From contig CAJUKV010000009.1 in the NCBI GenBank assembly GCA_910587305.1, positions 31,235 to 95,234 of the forward strand: 64,000 nucleotides of DNA, written 5' to 3'. This document shows, piece by piece, positions 44,476-53,211 of the stretch; position 1 is the first letter of the stretch, and each line of letters starts with the position of its first letter. Source of the DNA: an uncultured Lachnospiraceae bacterium. GTDB lineage: Bacteria > Bacillota > Clostridia > Lachnospirales > Lachnospiraceae. The notes beneath the pieces were generated by a model that saw only the letters and a list, made by a program, of their open reading frames with translations, searched no databases and was not told the origin of the DNA. A program made the position numbers and the translations under genes.

Positions 44476-46569
44476 TTATAATTCATACCGATGCCTATTC
44501 ACCACCTGCTTCTGAAATTCCGGAGCAAGCTCGCAAAAGTAACCGCTCCACCCCCATACTCTCACAATCAGGTTACTATGTCTTTCCGGGTGCTTCATAG
44601 CATCACACAATACCCGATAATCCAACACATTCAGCTGCAGTTGCTGATTTCCCATCTTTACAAAACACCTGAGAATATCCGCTAATTTTTCCAAACCTTC
44701 CTGTGTATTTAATGCTGCCGGAGAAAATTCAACCGTAATCGGTCCCCCGTTCATAATCCTGGAATAATCAATCACAGAAAAAGATTGTAATACGCTAAGC
44801 AGCCCGTTTACCTTCACCCCCTGAGCGGGCGCAAGGCTTGAGGGCAGCGGTTCTCCCGTCTTTCTTCCATCAATCGTAGCTCCAACCACAGGTTCAATAA
44901 TCCAATCATTCAGCCGGTTAGTAAGCCAGATATAAAACTGCGCGCTTCCGGTTCCCGGCCGTATTCTGCACTTCTTGTCAGAATAATGTTCGCAGGCGTC
45001 TGCAAACCAGTTAAAAATATCATGCAATCCCTGGTCTACCTGTTCCTGCGCATTCCCTACTTTGGGAATCTCATTTTTCAGATAGTTCCGTTCCGCTTCA
45101 AAGCCCTCGAAATTCTTATCCACCGCTTCCTTTAAATGGAAAAGTTCTTTCTGCTTTCCCTGACGGATTATACTCCTTATAAGATAAAGCGCATCCGCCG
45201 CGTTGGCGCTGCCTGCGCCGTGTATTCCCCGGTTCCTGTATCTGGCGCACCGGGTCACATCCCTGCGGGCGGATATTGTTCCGTGGAAAAAGAGAGAAAC
45301 CAGAGGGGATGGCAACAGGAACTGATTTCTGTTTTCCAGAATATTTTTTACCTGCCAGTCAATATTCTTTCGGATGATTTTCTCCATCCGCTTCTCGTCC
45401 ATGCTTGCAAGTTCCGGGCTTTTTAGCACTTCGCCCACCGCATACGGAAAAGACACCGCTCCCTGGTTTACGATATCCAGCCCTTTTCCTGGAATAATAA
45501 ATTCCCAACATGCCGCCACCGTGTAGTTGCGGGCGTCTTCTAAGCTGTAACCTGCTTTCACCAATGCCGGGATTACCACTTCGTCATTGGAATACTGTGG
45601 GAAGCCCAAACCGGCTTTTGTGAGTTTACAGCCCAATAAAAGCAATTCCTTAGGCGTATTGGAATCAATCCGCAGATTGATTTTGGGGTCAATCAGCCTT
45701 AACTTTTCGGAGACTTTCAAAAACAGATAGGTAAGCTCATTAATTCCGTCTGTCCCGTCAGGCTTCACCCCGCCGAGCATCATACTCTGACCGTTATCTC
45801 CCTGCTGTACGCCAAAGTACAGGTCGCTGTCCTTATTCAGAGATATAAAGAACTCCCCGACAAGCTCCTCCGCTTCCTTACGCGTTAAATTTCCCCGGGC
45901 AATATCCTCCCGGTAAAAAGGAATTAGATACTGGTCAATCCGTCCAAACCCCAGTTGGTAATTGCCCGCCAGATAAAACATGGAAGAGAGAAAGCGGACT
46001 GCCTGCAGCGCCTGCGCAAAGCTCCCGGCGGGCTCCATGGGCACTGTCCGAAGCAGATTACCGACATAGGTATTCCCAATCCGCTCCGCCTCACGGCGGT
46101 AACGCTCCGCTAATTCTTCCACTGCCTGAATCGTAATCAGGCAGGACACAAGGAAATCCTCTTCCTTGTGGAAATCCTTTTCCTTAAATAAATTCTTTTC
46201 CTTTTTTTTGATATCTTCTATTTGTAAATTTATCTCATTCCTGATTCCCGAAAGCCCTTTTTCCAATAAAATGCCATAATCCGGGCAGACATTGTTGATT
46301 ACCGTATAGAACTTGCCATTCACATCAAATTCAGCTTCTATATCCTCAGGGGAATAAGCCGCCGTCACATTTCTGTTTGTCCTGGTAAAAGTAATTTTTT
46401 CTTCCGGGAAAACAATCGGTGTTTCTGCCTCGCACATTGCCTTAAAATGCTCCGCCGCCTTTCGCTGAAATGACCACTCCTTTGGGGACGGACAGGATGC
46501 GCTTGCCCCTCTGTCCTGCCGGAAAACCCGGTAATATCTTTTCTGAACAAAATCTCTGTTTCGTACCAT
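44476..46569 (-). CDS. Glycyl radical enzyme, uncharacterised subgroup
   Basis: 697 aa, oxygen-sensitive radical enzyme. The thiyl cysteine lies in YTVAACWEFIIPGKG (Cys354, C-W-E: Cys then Glu at +2, as in dehydratase/lyase members) and the glycyl radical site is VRVWGWSGYFCELAP (Gly673). It is shorter than PflB or CutC (about 760-850 aa) and the Cys motif differs from the GCVE of choline lyase and isethionate lyase, so substrate is open. Its activase is encoded two genes downstream in the same strand order reversed (48581-49348). GGGAG lies 11 nt before the ATG. It implies anaerobic expression. Confidence 0.88.
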   Translation of the reverse strand: MVRNRDFVQKRYYRVFRQDRGASASCPSPKEWSFQRKAAEHFKAMCEAETPIVFPEEKITFTRTNRNVTAAYSPEDIEAEFDVNGKFYTVINNVCPDYGILLEKGLSGIRNEINLQIEDIKKKEKNLFKEKDFHKEEDFLVSCLITIQAVEELAERYRREAERIGNTYVGNLLRTVPMEPAGSFAQALQAVRFLSSMFYLAGNYQLGFGRIDQYLIPFYREDIARGNLTRKEAEELVGEFFISLNKDSDLYFGVQQGDNGQSMMLGGVKPDGTDGINELTYLFLKVSEKLRLIDPKINLRIDSNTPKELLLLGCKLTKAGLGFPQYSNDEVVIPALVKAGYSLEDARNYTVAACWEFIIPGKGLDIVNQGAVSFPYAVGEVLKSPELASMDEKRMEKIIRKNIDWQVKNILENRNQFLLPSPLVSLFFHGTISARRDVTRCARYRNRGIHGAGSANAADALYLIRSIIRQGKQKELFHLKEAVDKNFEGFEAERNYLKNEIPKVGNAQEQVDQGLHDIFNWFADACEHYSDKKCRIRPGTGSAQFYIWLTNRLNDWIIEPVVGATIDGRKTGEPLPSSLAPAQGVKVNGLLSVLQSFSVIDYSRIMNGGPITVEFSPAALNTQEGLEKLADILRCFVKMGNQQLQLNVLDYRVLCDAMKHPERHSNLIVRVWGWSGYFCELAPEFQKQVVNRHRYEL

Positions 46570-46599
46570 TTTTAATTTTTCTCCCTTGCCTACACCAGG

Positions 46600-46665
46600 C
46601 AGAGCCTGCTGCCTGACATCGCAAGCCTTACTTGCTATACTGCGCTAATAAATAAAAAACCGCTT
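46600..46665. repeat. Family A-like repeat, degenerate copy A5
   Basis: CATCGCAAGCCTTACTTGCT, TACTGCGCTAATAAATAAAA resemble the first half of copies A2-A4; the second hairpin is lost. Confidence 0.4.
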
Positions 46666-46682
46666 CCTATAGAGAATTTCAG

Positions 46683-48500
46683 TCACTCAAGTTTCAAATA
46701 GCTTTTCCAAAAATCAAACGAGGTCAGTCTGGGAAAATTCGCTCTGTAATCCTCCAGCAGACCATCATAATTTTTCTCTATTTCCGCCAATAACTCCCTG
46801 AACTGCTTTTCCAGCTTTCTTTCCATATGGTAGTCAAATTTACGCACCACACTGGTTTTATTCAAAAGGTTATATACCTTTACTTGCTTTTTTACCAGAA
46901 AAGTCTCCGCCGGTGGATACCATTCCTGCGCAAGGTTCATGCCATTTTGTTTCAGGACGCATTTCAGAACAGGCATACATTTATAGCCGGCCTGAATCAG
47001 CCGGACACAAATCCTTTTTGGTATGGAATAGCGAAACGGTTTATCTTTTACCGCTTTTAACTCATAGAAATCAGTTACCGGCTCTCTTGCTTCCTCCGCG
47101 ATTCTGCCGACTGTTTTTGCAATTTCCAGCACATCCTCGTCAAAAACCTTGCTTCCTTTTAAAATGTCTTCCAGAGCTTTGATGTATAACTGCCCCGAAA
47201 TATAATCATAAGTATTCAGGCTATATCGAAATCTTGCGTGGTAAAACCGTGTAAAGTCCTTTTGAAAGCTATTTGAATATAAAGCGTTTATCATAAACAT
47301 ATTGCGGGACATATAATAGGCTTCCGTTGCATTACTCACCCGGTAGTAAAATGGAGCATGCCATACACAGATGCCGTTTAGCTGAATAAAAGCCTGTCCA
47401 AACTTCCTGCGTCCATATTCCACATCATCTCCACGGATAAAAACAGGCAGCGGCAGGTCATTTATGCTTTTTTCCTGATCCATCGAAAAGCAACTGTAAA
47501 ACCATGCGGCATTCACCTTTGAATTCTCGTTCTGATAAACGCTCTCCGGTATATCATTTACCCTTAATATTGCCTTAAATTTCGTAAGATTTGCTTCCCT
47601 GTGAAAGGAAGATACCCATAATCCATCCTCTACCGCCAGATTTTCATAAAATACTGTCCTGCGGTATAAATCCAGCATTGCGCCGTTTATTATGGCGTCT
47701 TTGTATTCTTCCTTAAGGTAATCCGACAGTATCAGCGTCCGATAGAAGCTCTCGGGAATAATTTCCACATCATCATCCATAAAAAGGCACCTTGTATAAT
47801 TCTCACCGGCTCTGCAGGCTTCTATCAATCCCCGCGCGAAGCCGCCGGCCCCGCCGGCATTGATATTATGAAAAACAGATACATGTTCGTTACTCCGGCT
47901 TAGTTCCAACGTCTGCCCATTGTCAATCACAAACAGATGCATACGGTTTCTCAAGGCTTCGTTTTCCGCCAGATACTTTTCAAACATTGCCATCGCCCTG
48001 TGAATGTATGCTTCCCTTTTATAAGTGCAGATAACAATCGCAAGCCTGTTTTCCCTGACCGGAGGTATATCTGTGTACCACCCCGCCGACAGAAACCTGC
48101 AGGGGGCGTCCTTTCTGTCCCTTATGATAAAATAAACGGCGTCATAGGCGGAAGGGTTGTCTATCTTAATATATCTTTCCTCCTGATTATCCCTGAATTC
48201 CTCCCATACCAGTTTTTCATCGATATGCCCGTAAACAGTATTTTGATTGCTCCCCACAATCTCCACACAAAAATCGCCTTTGATATCTAACTTCAAAAAT
48301 AAATTCCCGACTTTTCCGTAACGAAACCACTTTTTTGCTGCAAATAGATTCATCCATGTATGAAAGTAAAGCTCATTCATTGCCACCAGCGGTTCCCCAA
48401 ATGCCATGCATTCCGCCTGCCCGGATCGGAAAAACAGTTCCTGGCAGTCCCTGTCCTTCACCTCCGGCATTACAATCCGCTGTAATAATCGTTTATTCAT
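46683..48500 (-). CDS. GlfT2-like galactofuranosyltransferase (GT2)
   Basis: 605 aa. An N-terminal beta-sandwich (about 1-150: FHTWMNLFAAKKWFRYGKV, YDAVYFIIRD) precedes the GT-A domain, with IVICTYKREAYIHRAM, the metal-binding FMDDDVEIIPESF, and GDDVEYGRRKFGQ with the ligand His in VWHAPFYYR; a helical C-terminal domain follows. This is the architecture of polymerising UDP-galactofuranose transferases. GGAGG precedes the ATG by 8 nt. It suggests a galactofuranose-containing polymer, though no glf mutase gene is in the window. Confidence 0.85.
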   Translation of the reverse strand: MNKRLLQRIVMPEVKDRDCQELFFRSGQAECMAFGEPLVAMNELYFHTWMNLFAAKKWFRYGKVGNLFLKLDIKGDFCVEIVGSNQNTVYGHIDEKLVWEEFRDNQEERYIKIDNPSAYDAVYFIIRDRKDAPCRFLSAGWYTDIPPVRENRLAIVICTYKREAYIHRAMAMFEKYLAENEALRNRMHLFVIDNGQTLELSRSNEHVSVFHNINAGGAGGFARGLIEACRAGENYTRCLFMDDDVEIIPESFYRTLILSDYLKEEYKDAIINGAMLDLYRRTVFYENLAVEDGLWVSSFHREANLTKFKAILRVNDIPESVYQNENSKVNAAWFYSCFSMDQEKSINDLPLPVFIRGDDVEYGRRKFGQAFIQLNGICVWHAPFYYRVSNATEAYYMSRNMFMINALYSNSFQKDFTRFYHARFRYSLNTYDYISGQLYIKALEDILKGSKVFDEDVLEIAKTVGRIAEEAREPVTDFYELKAVKDKPFRYSIPKRICVRLIQAGYKCMPVLKCVLKQNGMNLAQEWYPPAETFLVKKQVKVYNLLNKTSVVRKFDYHMERKLEKQFRELLAEIEKNYDGLLEDYRANFPRLTSFDFWKSYLKLE

Positions 48501-48502
48501 TC

Positions 48503-48560
48503 CTATACCTCCGCATACCGCAAGTTGTGCTTGCGGTACTGCACCAATAAGCAGAGCTTA
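48503..48560. repeat. Family A repeat, copy A4
   Basis: CCGCAAGTTGTGCTTGCGG hairpin followed by TACTGCACCAATAA. The second hairpin is replaced by other sequence. Its left edge TACCTCCGC gives the GGAGG of the GlfT2-like gene. Confidence 0.6.
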
Positions 48561-48580
48561 TTGTCATATATTACAAGCTT

Positions 48581-49348
48581 TTAAACATAATTTTTTACAT
48601 GATAACCTCTGCCGGAAAGTTCTCTGGCAAAGTGTTCTATATTCTCAGTATTATTTTTTGTGTACCAGTTTTTCAAAGGATACTCCATCCCATAAATGGG
48701 ATATTTCCCACCGGCCAGCTGATTGTACGGCAGAAGGTGAATTTCTGTTCCCTGCATGCACTCTTTTTCAATCAGTTCCCTGGCATCTTCCAGATTCCGG
48801 CGTGTGTCCGTAATCTCCGGAATCATTGGCATCCGCAAAATGGTCTTCTTCCGTATTTCCATCAGATATTTCAAATTTTCTAAAATCATGTGATTGGAAC
48901 CCCCCGTATATTTCCTGTGGGCGGCATCGTCAATCGGTTTAAGGTCAAAATAAATCATGTCGAATTGCTCCGCCAGCGCGGCGAATTTCTTTGGCTCACA
49001 GTAGCCGGATGTATCCAGCAGTTTATGTACTTCCGGGCGTCTTTTTGCAAATTCCATAAGGAAATCCGCCTGCATACCTGGTTCTCCGCCGGAAAAGGTA
49101 ATTCCACCACCGCAGTTTTTTAAAAACGGGTTATAAGAATCCATTCTCCTTATCAGTTCATCTATTGTCCATTCCTTCCCAACTGCTTTTCCTGTCTGGC
49201 TGTTATATTGGGGCAGGGGGCTCATTCCCTCCGGGTTATGACACCAGTCGCACTTAAGAGGACATCCCTTCATAAATACCGTTACCCGTACGCCCGGCCC
49301 GTCATGAATGGAAAATTCTTTTATGTCAAAAATAATTCCTTTATCCAT
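48581..49348 (-). CDS. Glycyl radical enzyme activating enzyme (radical SAM)
   Basis: 255 aa. SIHDGPGVRVTVFMKGCPLKCDWCHNPEG carries the CxxxCxxC cluster site (the run is at residues 13-41, cysteines in GCPLKCDWC), GGGITFSGGEP the SAM-binding GGE, and LLPYNQLAGGKY the C-terminal strand. There is no insert with extra ferredoxin-like clusters, so it is the PflA-size form. It should install the radical on Gly673 of the enzyme encoded at 44476-46569, although a glycosyltransferase gene lies between them. Translation may be coupled to the methyltransferase gene, which ends 8 bp before. Confidence 0.92.
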   Translation of the reverse strand: MDKGIIFDIKEFSIHDGPGVRVTVFMKGCPLKCDWCHNPEGMSPLPQYNSQTGKAVGKEWTIDELIRRMDSYNPFLKNCGGGITFSGGEPGMQADFLMEFAKRRPEVHKLLDTSGYCEPKKFAALAEQFDMIYFDLKPIDDAAHRKYTGGSNHMILENLKYLMEIRKKTILRMPMIPEITDTRRNLEDARELIEKECMQGTEIHLLPYNQLAGGKYPIYGMEYPLKNWYTKNNTENIEHFARELSGRGYHVKNYV

Positions 49349-49356
49349 TTATCTGT

Positions 49357-50091
49357 TTATCCATTTTTCCTGTAATAGATAACCCGTACGGCTTTCCCGC
49401 AGCAGTTATCCATAAGCTCCGCATCTCCTTTATTCTGATAAAACGCATTTTCTATTGACAGACCGAATTTTTCCGGCTGTGTTAAAAAAGGCATGCCATC
49501 TTTATCATCCGTATCAACCGCCAGCGCCAGAATCCCATTATGCTCCAGCAAACCGCACAGCTTTTGGAAATCCGCTTCATCTAATAAAATGGTTTTATTC
49601 TCATCCAGAACCATAATAACGCAGAATTTACTTTCAAGCTCATCTATGGTTCCTGTCCGGAATGTAACGTAATCAGAACCGTAATACATCTTTCCCGCGC
49701 GGGTATAATAGTCAATGCTGTTCAGGCACAGGCAGTTATCTATGGGCGCATACTGTGACAGCAGATCCGCCCCTGTCCCGTAACCGCACTCAACGTCTAA
49801 AACGCTGTCATTTTCCCTGATATATCTGAGCAGATACAAATACCGGTAAACCGTCTGCTCCGACGCCATAAAAAGCTTGTCAAGACACCAGCCGTCCTTC
49901 GCGCCTGCCCTGCTTTGAAGGGCGCTTCTATCCTCTATAACCGATATCCGTCTCTGCAGATCCAGCACCACATCCCGGATTAAAAGAATCTGTTTATGTT
50001 GCGGATTTACTTTGTAATAAATTCTTTTTAGCGCTGCTTTTATCCTGACCATAAACTTTGCCATAGCAATCCAATTTATCTCCCCTCTCAC
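49357..50091 (-). CDS. Putative SAM-dependent methyltransferase, class I, divergent
   Basis: 244 aa. After a basic ~90-residue leader comes motif I, SVLDVECGYGTGADLL, then a DYVTFRTGTIDEL region and an LLEHNGILALAVDT strand. The middle is short, and the acceptor is unknown; sugar or lipid O-methylation is plausible in a glycan locus. The GTG start at 50091 overlaps the ATPase stop (GTGA), typical of coupling; ATG 50064 with GAGGGGAG 15 nt upstream is the alternative. Confidence 0.7.
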   Translation of the reverse strand: MRGEINWIAMAKFMVRIKAALKRIYYKVNPQHKQILLIRDVVLDLQRRISVIEDRSALQSRAGAKDGWCLDKLFMASEQTVYRYLYLLRYIRENDSVLDVECGYGTGADLLSQYAPIDNCLCLNSIDYYTRAGKMYYGSDYVTFRTGTIDELESKFCVIMVLDENKTILLDEADFQKLCGLLEHNGILALAVDTDDKDGMPFLTQPEKFGLSIENAFYQNKGDAELMDNCCGKAVRVIYYRKNG

Positions 50092-50819
50092 GCCATCATA
50101 TAGTTGCAGTATTTTTCAAGTACTTCCTGTGTCGTTCCTATCTCTCTTATCTTCCCGTCATGGAGCCACATTACTCTGTCGCATAGCTTTTGAAGTGTCT
50201 CTATACTATGCGATACGATAATCACCGTTCTGTCTTTATCCTGAATCAACGATTCCATTTTCGAAAAGCTCTTGTGCTGGAAACTTTCGTCTCCAACACT
50301 CAATACCTCGTCCACCAGAATAATATCTGTTTCCAGATTACATGTAATTGAAAAAGCAAGCTTCGCATGCATTCCACTGGAATAGGTCTTGACCGGCCTG
50401 TCAATGAACTCTCCCAGTTCGGCGAAATCAATGATTTCCTTTTCCTTTTTCCTGATTTCTTTCTCCGTAAACCCCAGCAGCATGCCGGATAAATAGATAT
50501 TTTTCCTCCCTGTCAGAGTATCCTTAAATCCCACTCCCAAAGAGAGTAACGCCACCGTATTTTTCCTTAAGTCAACGGTTCCCGAATTGGGACAGAGCAC
50601 TCCGGCAATCGCTCTAAGCAGGGTAGACTTTCCGCTCCCGTTTTTTCCTACTATTCCTAATATCTCTCCTTTTTCCACCTGAAAGGAAATTCCTTTTACA
50701 GCTTCAAATTCTTCCGCCTTCTCCACATTCTGATGTAGTAAATTCCTTTGTATGGAAAAATTATTCATCAGCTTATATGTAATTGTGACCTTTGAAACAT
50801 CTATTGCAATCTCTCCCAT
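50088..50819 (-). CDS. Polysaccharide ABC exporter ATPase, TagH/RfbB-like
   Basis: 243 aa. Walker A GIVGKNGSGKSTLLRAI, signature VKTYSSGMHAKLAFSI, Walker B IILVDEVLSVGD and the switch His in IIVSHSIETL. The early TYKLMNNFSIQRNLL and EEFEAVKGISFQVEKG segments are typical of teichoic acid and O-antigen exporters. No C-terminal carbohydrate-binding extension, so chain-length control, if any, is elsewhere. AGGGG lies 6 nt before ATG 50819; a longer start at 50867 would place that site inside the gene. It works with the permease encoded at 50879-51658. Confidence 0.92.
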   Translation of the reverse strand: MGEIAIDVSKVTITYKLMNNFSIQRNLLHQNVEKAEEFEAVKGISFQVEKGEILGIVGKNGSGKSTLLRAIAGVLCPNSGTVDLRKNTVALLSLGVGFKDTLTGRKNIYLSGMLLGFTEKEIRKKEKEIIDFAELGEFIDRPVKTYSSGMHAKLAFSITCNLETDIILVDEVLSVGDESFQHKSFSKMESLIQDKDRTVIIVSHSIETLQKLCDRVMWLHDGKIREIGTTQEVLEKYCNYMMA

Positions 50820-50878
50820 GACCTTCCCCTGACCCCTGATACTTCCCCGGCTGCTATACTTTCCCAAATATAAAATCT

Positions 50879-51658
50879 CTAAATTATCTTCACATAATTA
50901 TTTTCATTCTTACGAATCAAACAGATTCCTCCGGCTGCCAGCAGCAGGGAAATAAGCGTCCAAATACACAGCATGACAATTGATGGCGGCTCGTTGTGGA
51001 GAAGAGACTTTCTGATACAAAATATCAGATAGGCTATAGGGTTTATCCTCTGAAGCAGATAACCAAAGGGAGCCGGGAAGCTTTTTTGAATGTTAAAAAA
51101 TATACCGGTTACATAAAAAGTCAAATTCAGCACAATGGCAAGCAGTCTCGAAAGGTCGCTCACATACACGCCAAAATGCAGAAAATAAAGACTGCATGCA
51201 AAGCAAAGAATAAAAAATACCACAAGGTCGGGCAACACATACAAAAGCCTTATTCCCACCGGAACTCTATATGCAATCATCATAACGGCCACAATCACCC
51301 AACATATCAGCATCTTAAAGGCCAGCACCAGCATTCTCTGAATCAGCAGAATATACTTTGGGATATATACTCTTGAAATAATGTGCTGGTTGCTCCTTAA
51401 AAGGTTCACGCTGGAAGTAACACATCTGCTAAAGTAATCCCATACCGTAATTCCTATAAAAACAAAAACGGGAAAATACGGTTCATCGCTTTTGAATACC
51501 ACGCCAAATATCAATACATAAATCAGCATAGAGCTTAGCGGCTCCAATATCCACCATATCCAATTCAAATAGGAATTTGCCACTTCGTCCTCTAAGTCTG
51601 CTTTCGCGGCATAGACCGCAAACCTCCAATACTTTTTCACTTCCCTGAAAAAAGTCAT
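50879..51658 (-). CDS. Polysaccharide ABC exporter permease, TagG/RfbA-like
   Basis: 259 aa, ABC-2 type, six helices. ANSYLNWIWWILEPLSSMLIY at the start and NPIAYLIFCIRKSLLHNEPP near the end are characteristic of exporters of lipid-linked teichoic acids and O-antigens. AGAGGG lies 8 nt before the ATG, inside the end of the upstream glycosyltransferase gene. With the ATPase it would flip the finished undecaprenyl-linked glycan across the membrane. Confidence 0.92.
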   Translation of the reverse strand: MTFFREVKKYWRFAVYAAKADLEDEVANSYLNWIWWILEPLSSMLIYVLIFGVVFKSDEPYFPVFVFIGITVWDYFSRCVTSSVNLLRSNQHIISRVYIPKYILLIQRMLVLAFKMLICWVIVAVMMIAYRVPVGIRLLYVLPDLVVFFILCFACSLYFLHFGVYVSDLSRLLAIVLNLTFYVTGIFFNIQKSFPAPFGYLLQRINPIAYLIFCIRKSLLHNEPPSIVMLCIWTLISLLLAAGGICLIRKNENNYVKII

Positions 51659-51661
51659 TTT

Positions 51662-53143
51662 TTAATCCCTCTTAAAAGGCCACATTTCCAAACATGTATA
51701 CCATCCTAGATTTCCCTTCCCCGTGTACATCATAATCAGGCAGAGGGTTCTGAAATATCCCATATTTTTGTTTAAATCCCGCTTTGCCCTGTACCTATAT
51801 TTCCTTTTCAGATTCCCCTTTATCTTTGAAAGGGCAAATCCATGGGTCTGAATCTTAACCACCTGCAGCAGATCCGTCATTCTGTTGTCTTTGCATTTCT
51901 TCACATACTTATCCAAATGCTGAAAAATAGCAAAGTGGACGAAAAAGCCTTTATCTGAACAGGCCACATCCTGTCCTTTGCGTCCTAAGCGATAGTAATA
52001 CAAATATTCGGGAACACACACAGCGCTTTTTGCCGCAAAAATATATTCCACACGGAAAGGAAGATCGTCGAACCGCTTCAAATCCTCGTGAAATTTTATC
52101 TGTCTGTGATTAATGACATCCTTCTTATAAATACATCTCCATATGGCAACTCTGGTGTTGACAGCCAGCTTTTGCACCTTGTCCTGCCGGTAAGTTCCAC
52201 TGCGATAAGGCTCGCCGAGACAGTCGTTTAATATCTTCCGCGCCTTTCCCGACCGGTCATCATATTCCTTATATCCGCAATAAGCCAAATCATAATTACC
52301 CAGCATTGCCCTCCGGAACAATTTATAAAACATGCTTTCCTCTATAAAATCATCCGGGTCTATGAATCCAAGATATCTGCCCTTTGCCTTTTCTATCCCT
52401 CTGTTCCTCGCCGAGGCGCAGCCGCCGTTTTCCTTCTCAATGAAACGGATTCTTTTATCCTTCTTACCATATCTTTTGATAATATCCGCAGAACCATCCT
52501 TAGAACCGTCGTTTACAAAAAGATACTCCACATAAGGCGCTTTCCACTTGAGCAGGGATTCGATGCATTTAGGAAGATATGCTTCCATATTGTAAACCGG
52601 GAGGATGACGGACAGTTCTACGTCCTCTTTCCCTCTTTGCCATTCCAGAATTTCACAGCTGTCCTCATCGCTTTTATATCCTCGCTTACCCCGGTTTTTG
52701 CTTCCGATATTGTCCTCATAAGCAGTTTGAATATTGCTTTCAAAATTTTCTTTCTCCGGTATCGTCTTTTTCCTCTCTATGTAGATAAAATCAGATACCC
52801 GCCGGTACTGCTCCCATAAATCGAAATATTCTTCTTCCTTATTCAATCTTCCGATGAAAAAACGTGGAGAAATTTCCCGTACGCCCATCGCCGCTTCCCT
52901 GCATCCCCTGTCAAAAATGACGGCATCCACTTGTTTGTGGTCATGTGGCATATTCTCCAGCGTACAGATTTCCGGCAAATCAGAACAGATAACGCCCACT
53001 CCCTGAGGGTAATAATAAATCTTCTCTATGCCTTTTTTATTTAACAGCCAGGAGGCCAGCTCCTGAAATTCTTTTGTCCTTCCTATCAACAGCACGCTTT
53101 TTATGTCATAAATTTTAGATAGATAATTCTTAATCTGAAACAT
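51662..53143 (-). CDS. Family 2 glycosyltransferase with Rossmann-like N-terminal extension
   Basis: 493 aa. Residues 1-130 (SKIYDIKSVLLIGRTKEFQE, VDAVIFDRGCREAAMGVREI) look like a small nucleotide-binding-type domain; a polar linker leads to the GT-A domain from VELSVILPVYNMEAYLPKCI with NDGSKDGSADI and GFIDPDDFIEESMF, and the KFHEDLKRFDDLPFRVEYI acceptor region. The C-terminus is basic and may bind the membrane. It is 3 bp from the exporter permease gene. Confidence 0.85.
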   Translation of the reverse strand: MFQIKNYLSKIYDIKSVLLIGRTKEFQELASWLLNKKGIEKIYYYPQGVGVICSDLPEICTLENMPHDHKQVDAVIFDRGCREAAMGVREISPRFFIGRLNKEEEYFDLWEQYRRVSDFIYIERKKTIPEKENFESNIQTAYEDNIGSKNRGKRGYKSDEDSCEILEWQRGKEDVELSVILPVYNMEAYLPKCIESLLKWKAPYVEYLFVNDGSKDGSADIIKRYGKKDKRIRFIEKENGGCASARNRGIEKAKGRYLGFIDPDDFIEESMFYKLFRRAMLGNYDLAYCGYKEYDDRSGKARKILNDCLGEPYRSGTYRQDKVQKLAVNTRVAIWRCIYKKDVINHRQIKFHEDLKRFDDLPFRVEYIFAAKSAVCVPEYLYYYRLGRKGQDVACSDKGFFVHFAIFQHLDKYVKKCKDNRMTDLLQVVKIQTHGFALSKIKGNLKRKYRYRAKRDLNKNMGYFRTLCLIMMYTGKGNLGWYTCLEMWPFKRD

Positions 53144-53211
53144 TTGTCCATCTCACCGTTCATTACCGTTCAAGTCCTATAGGCGCTCACGGCAGTCTCT
53201 GTTCCTTTTCC

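Noticed and set aside
44476..46569. Pyruvate formate-lyase
   Set aside because: PFL has two adjacent cysteines at the active site; here the site is A-C-W-E, and the protein is shorter.
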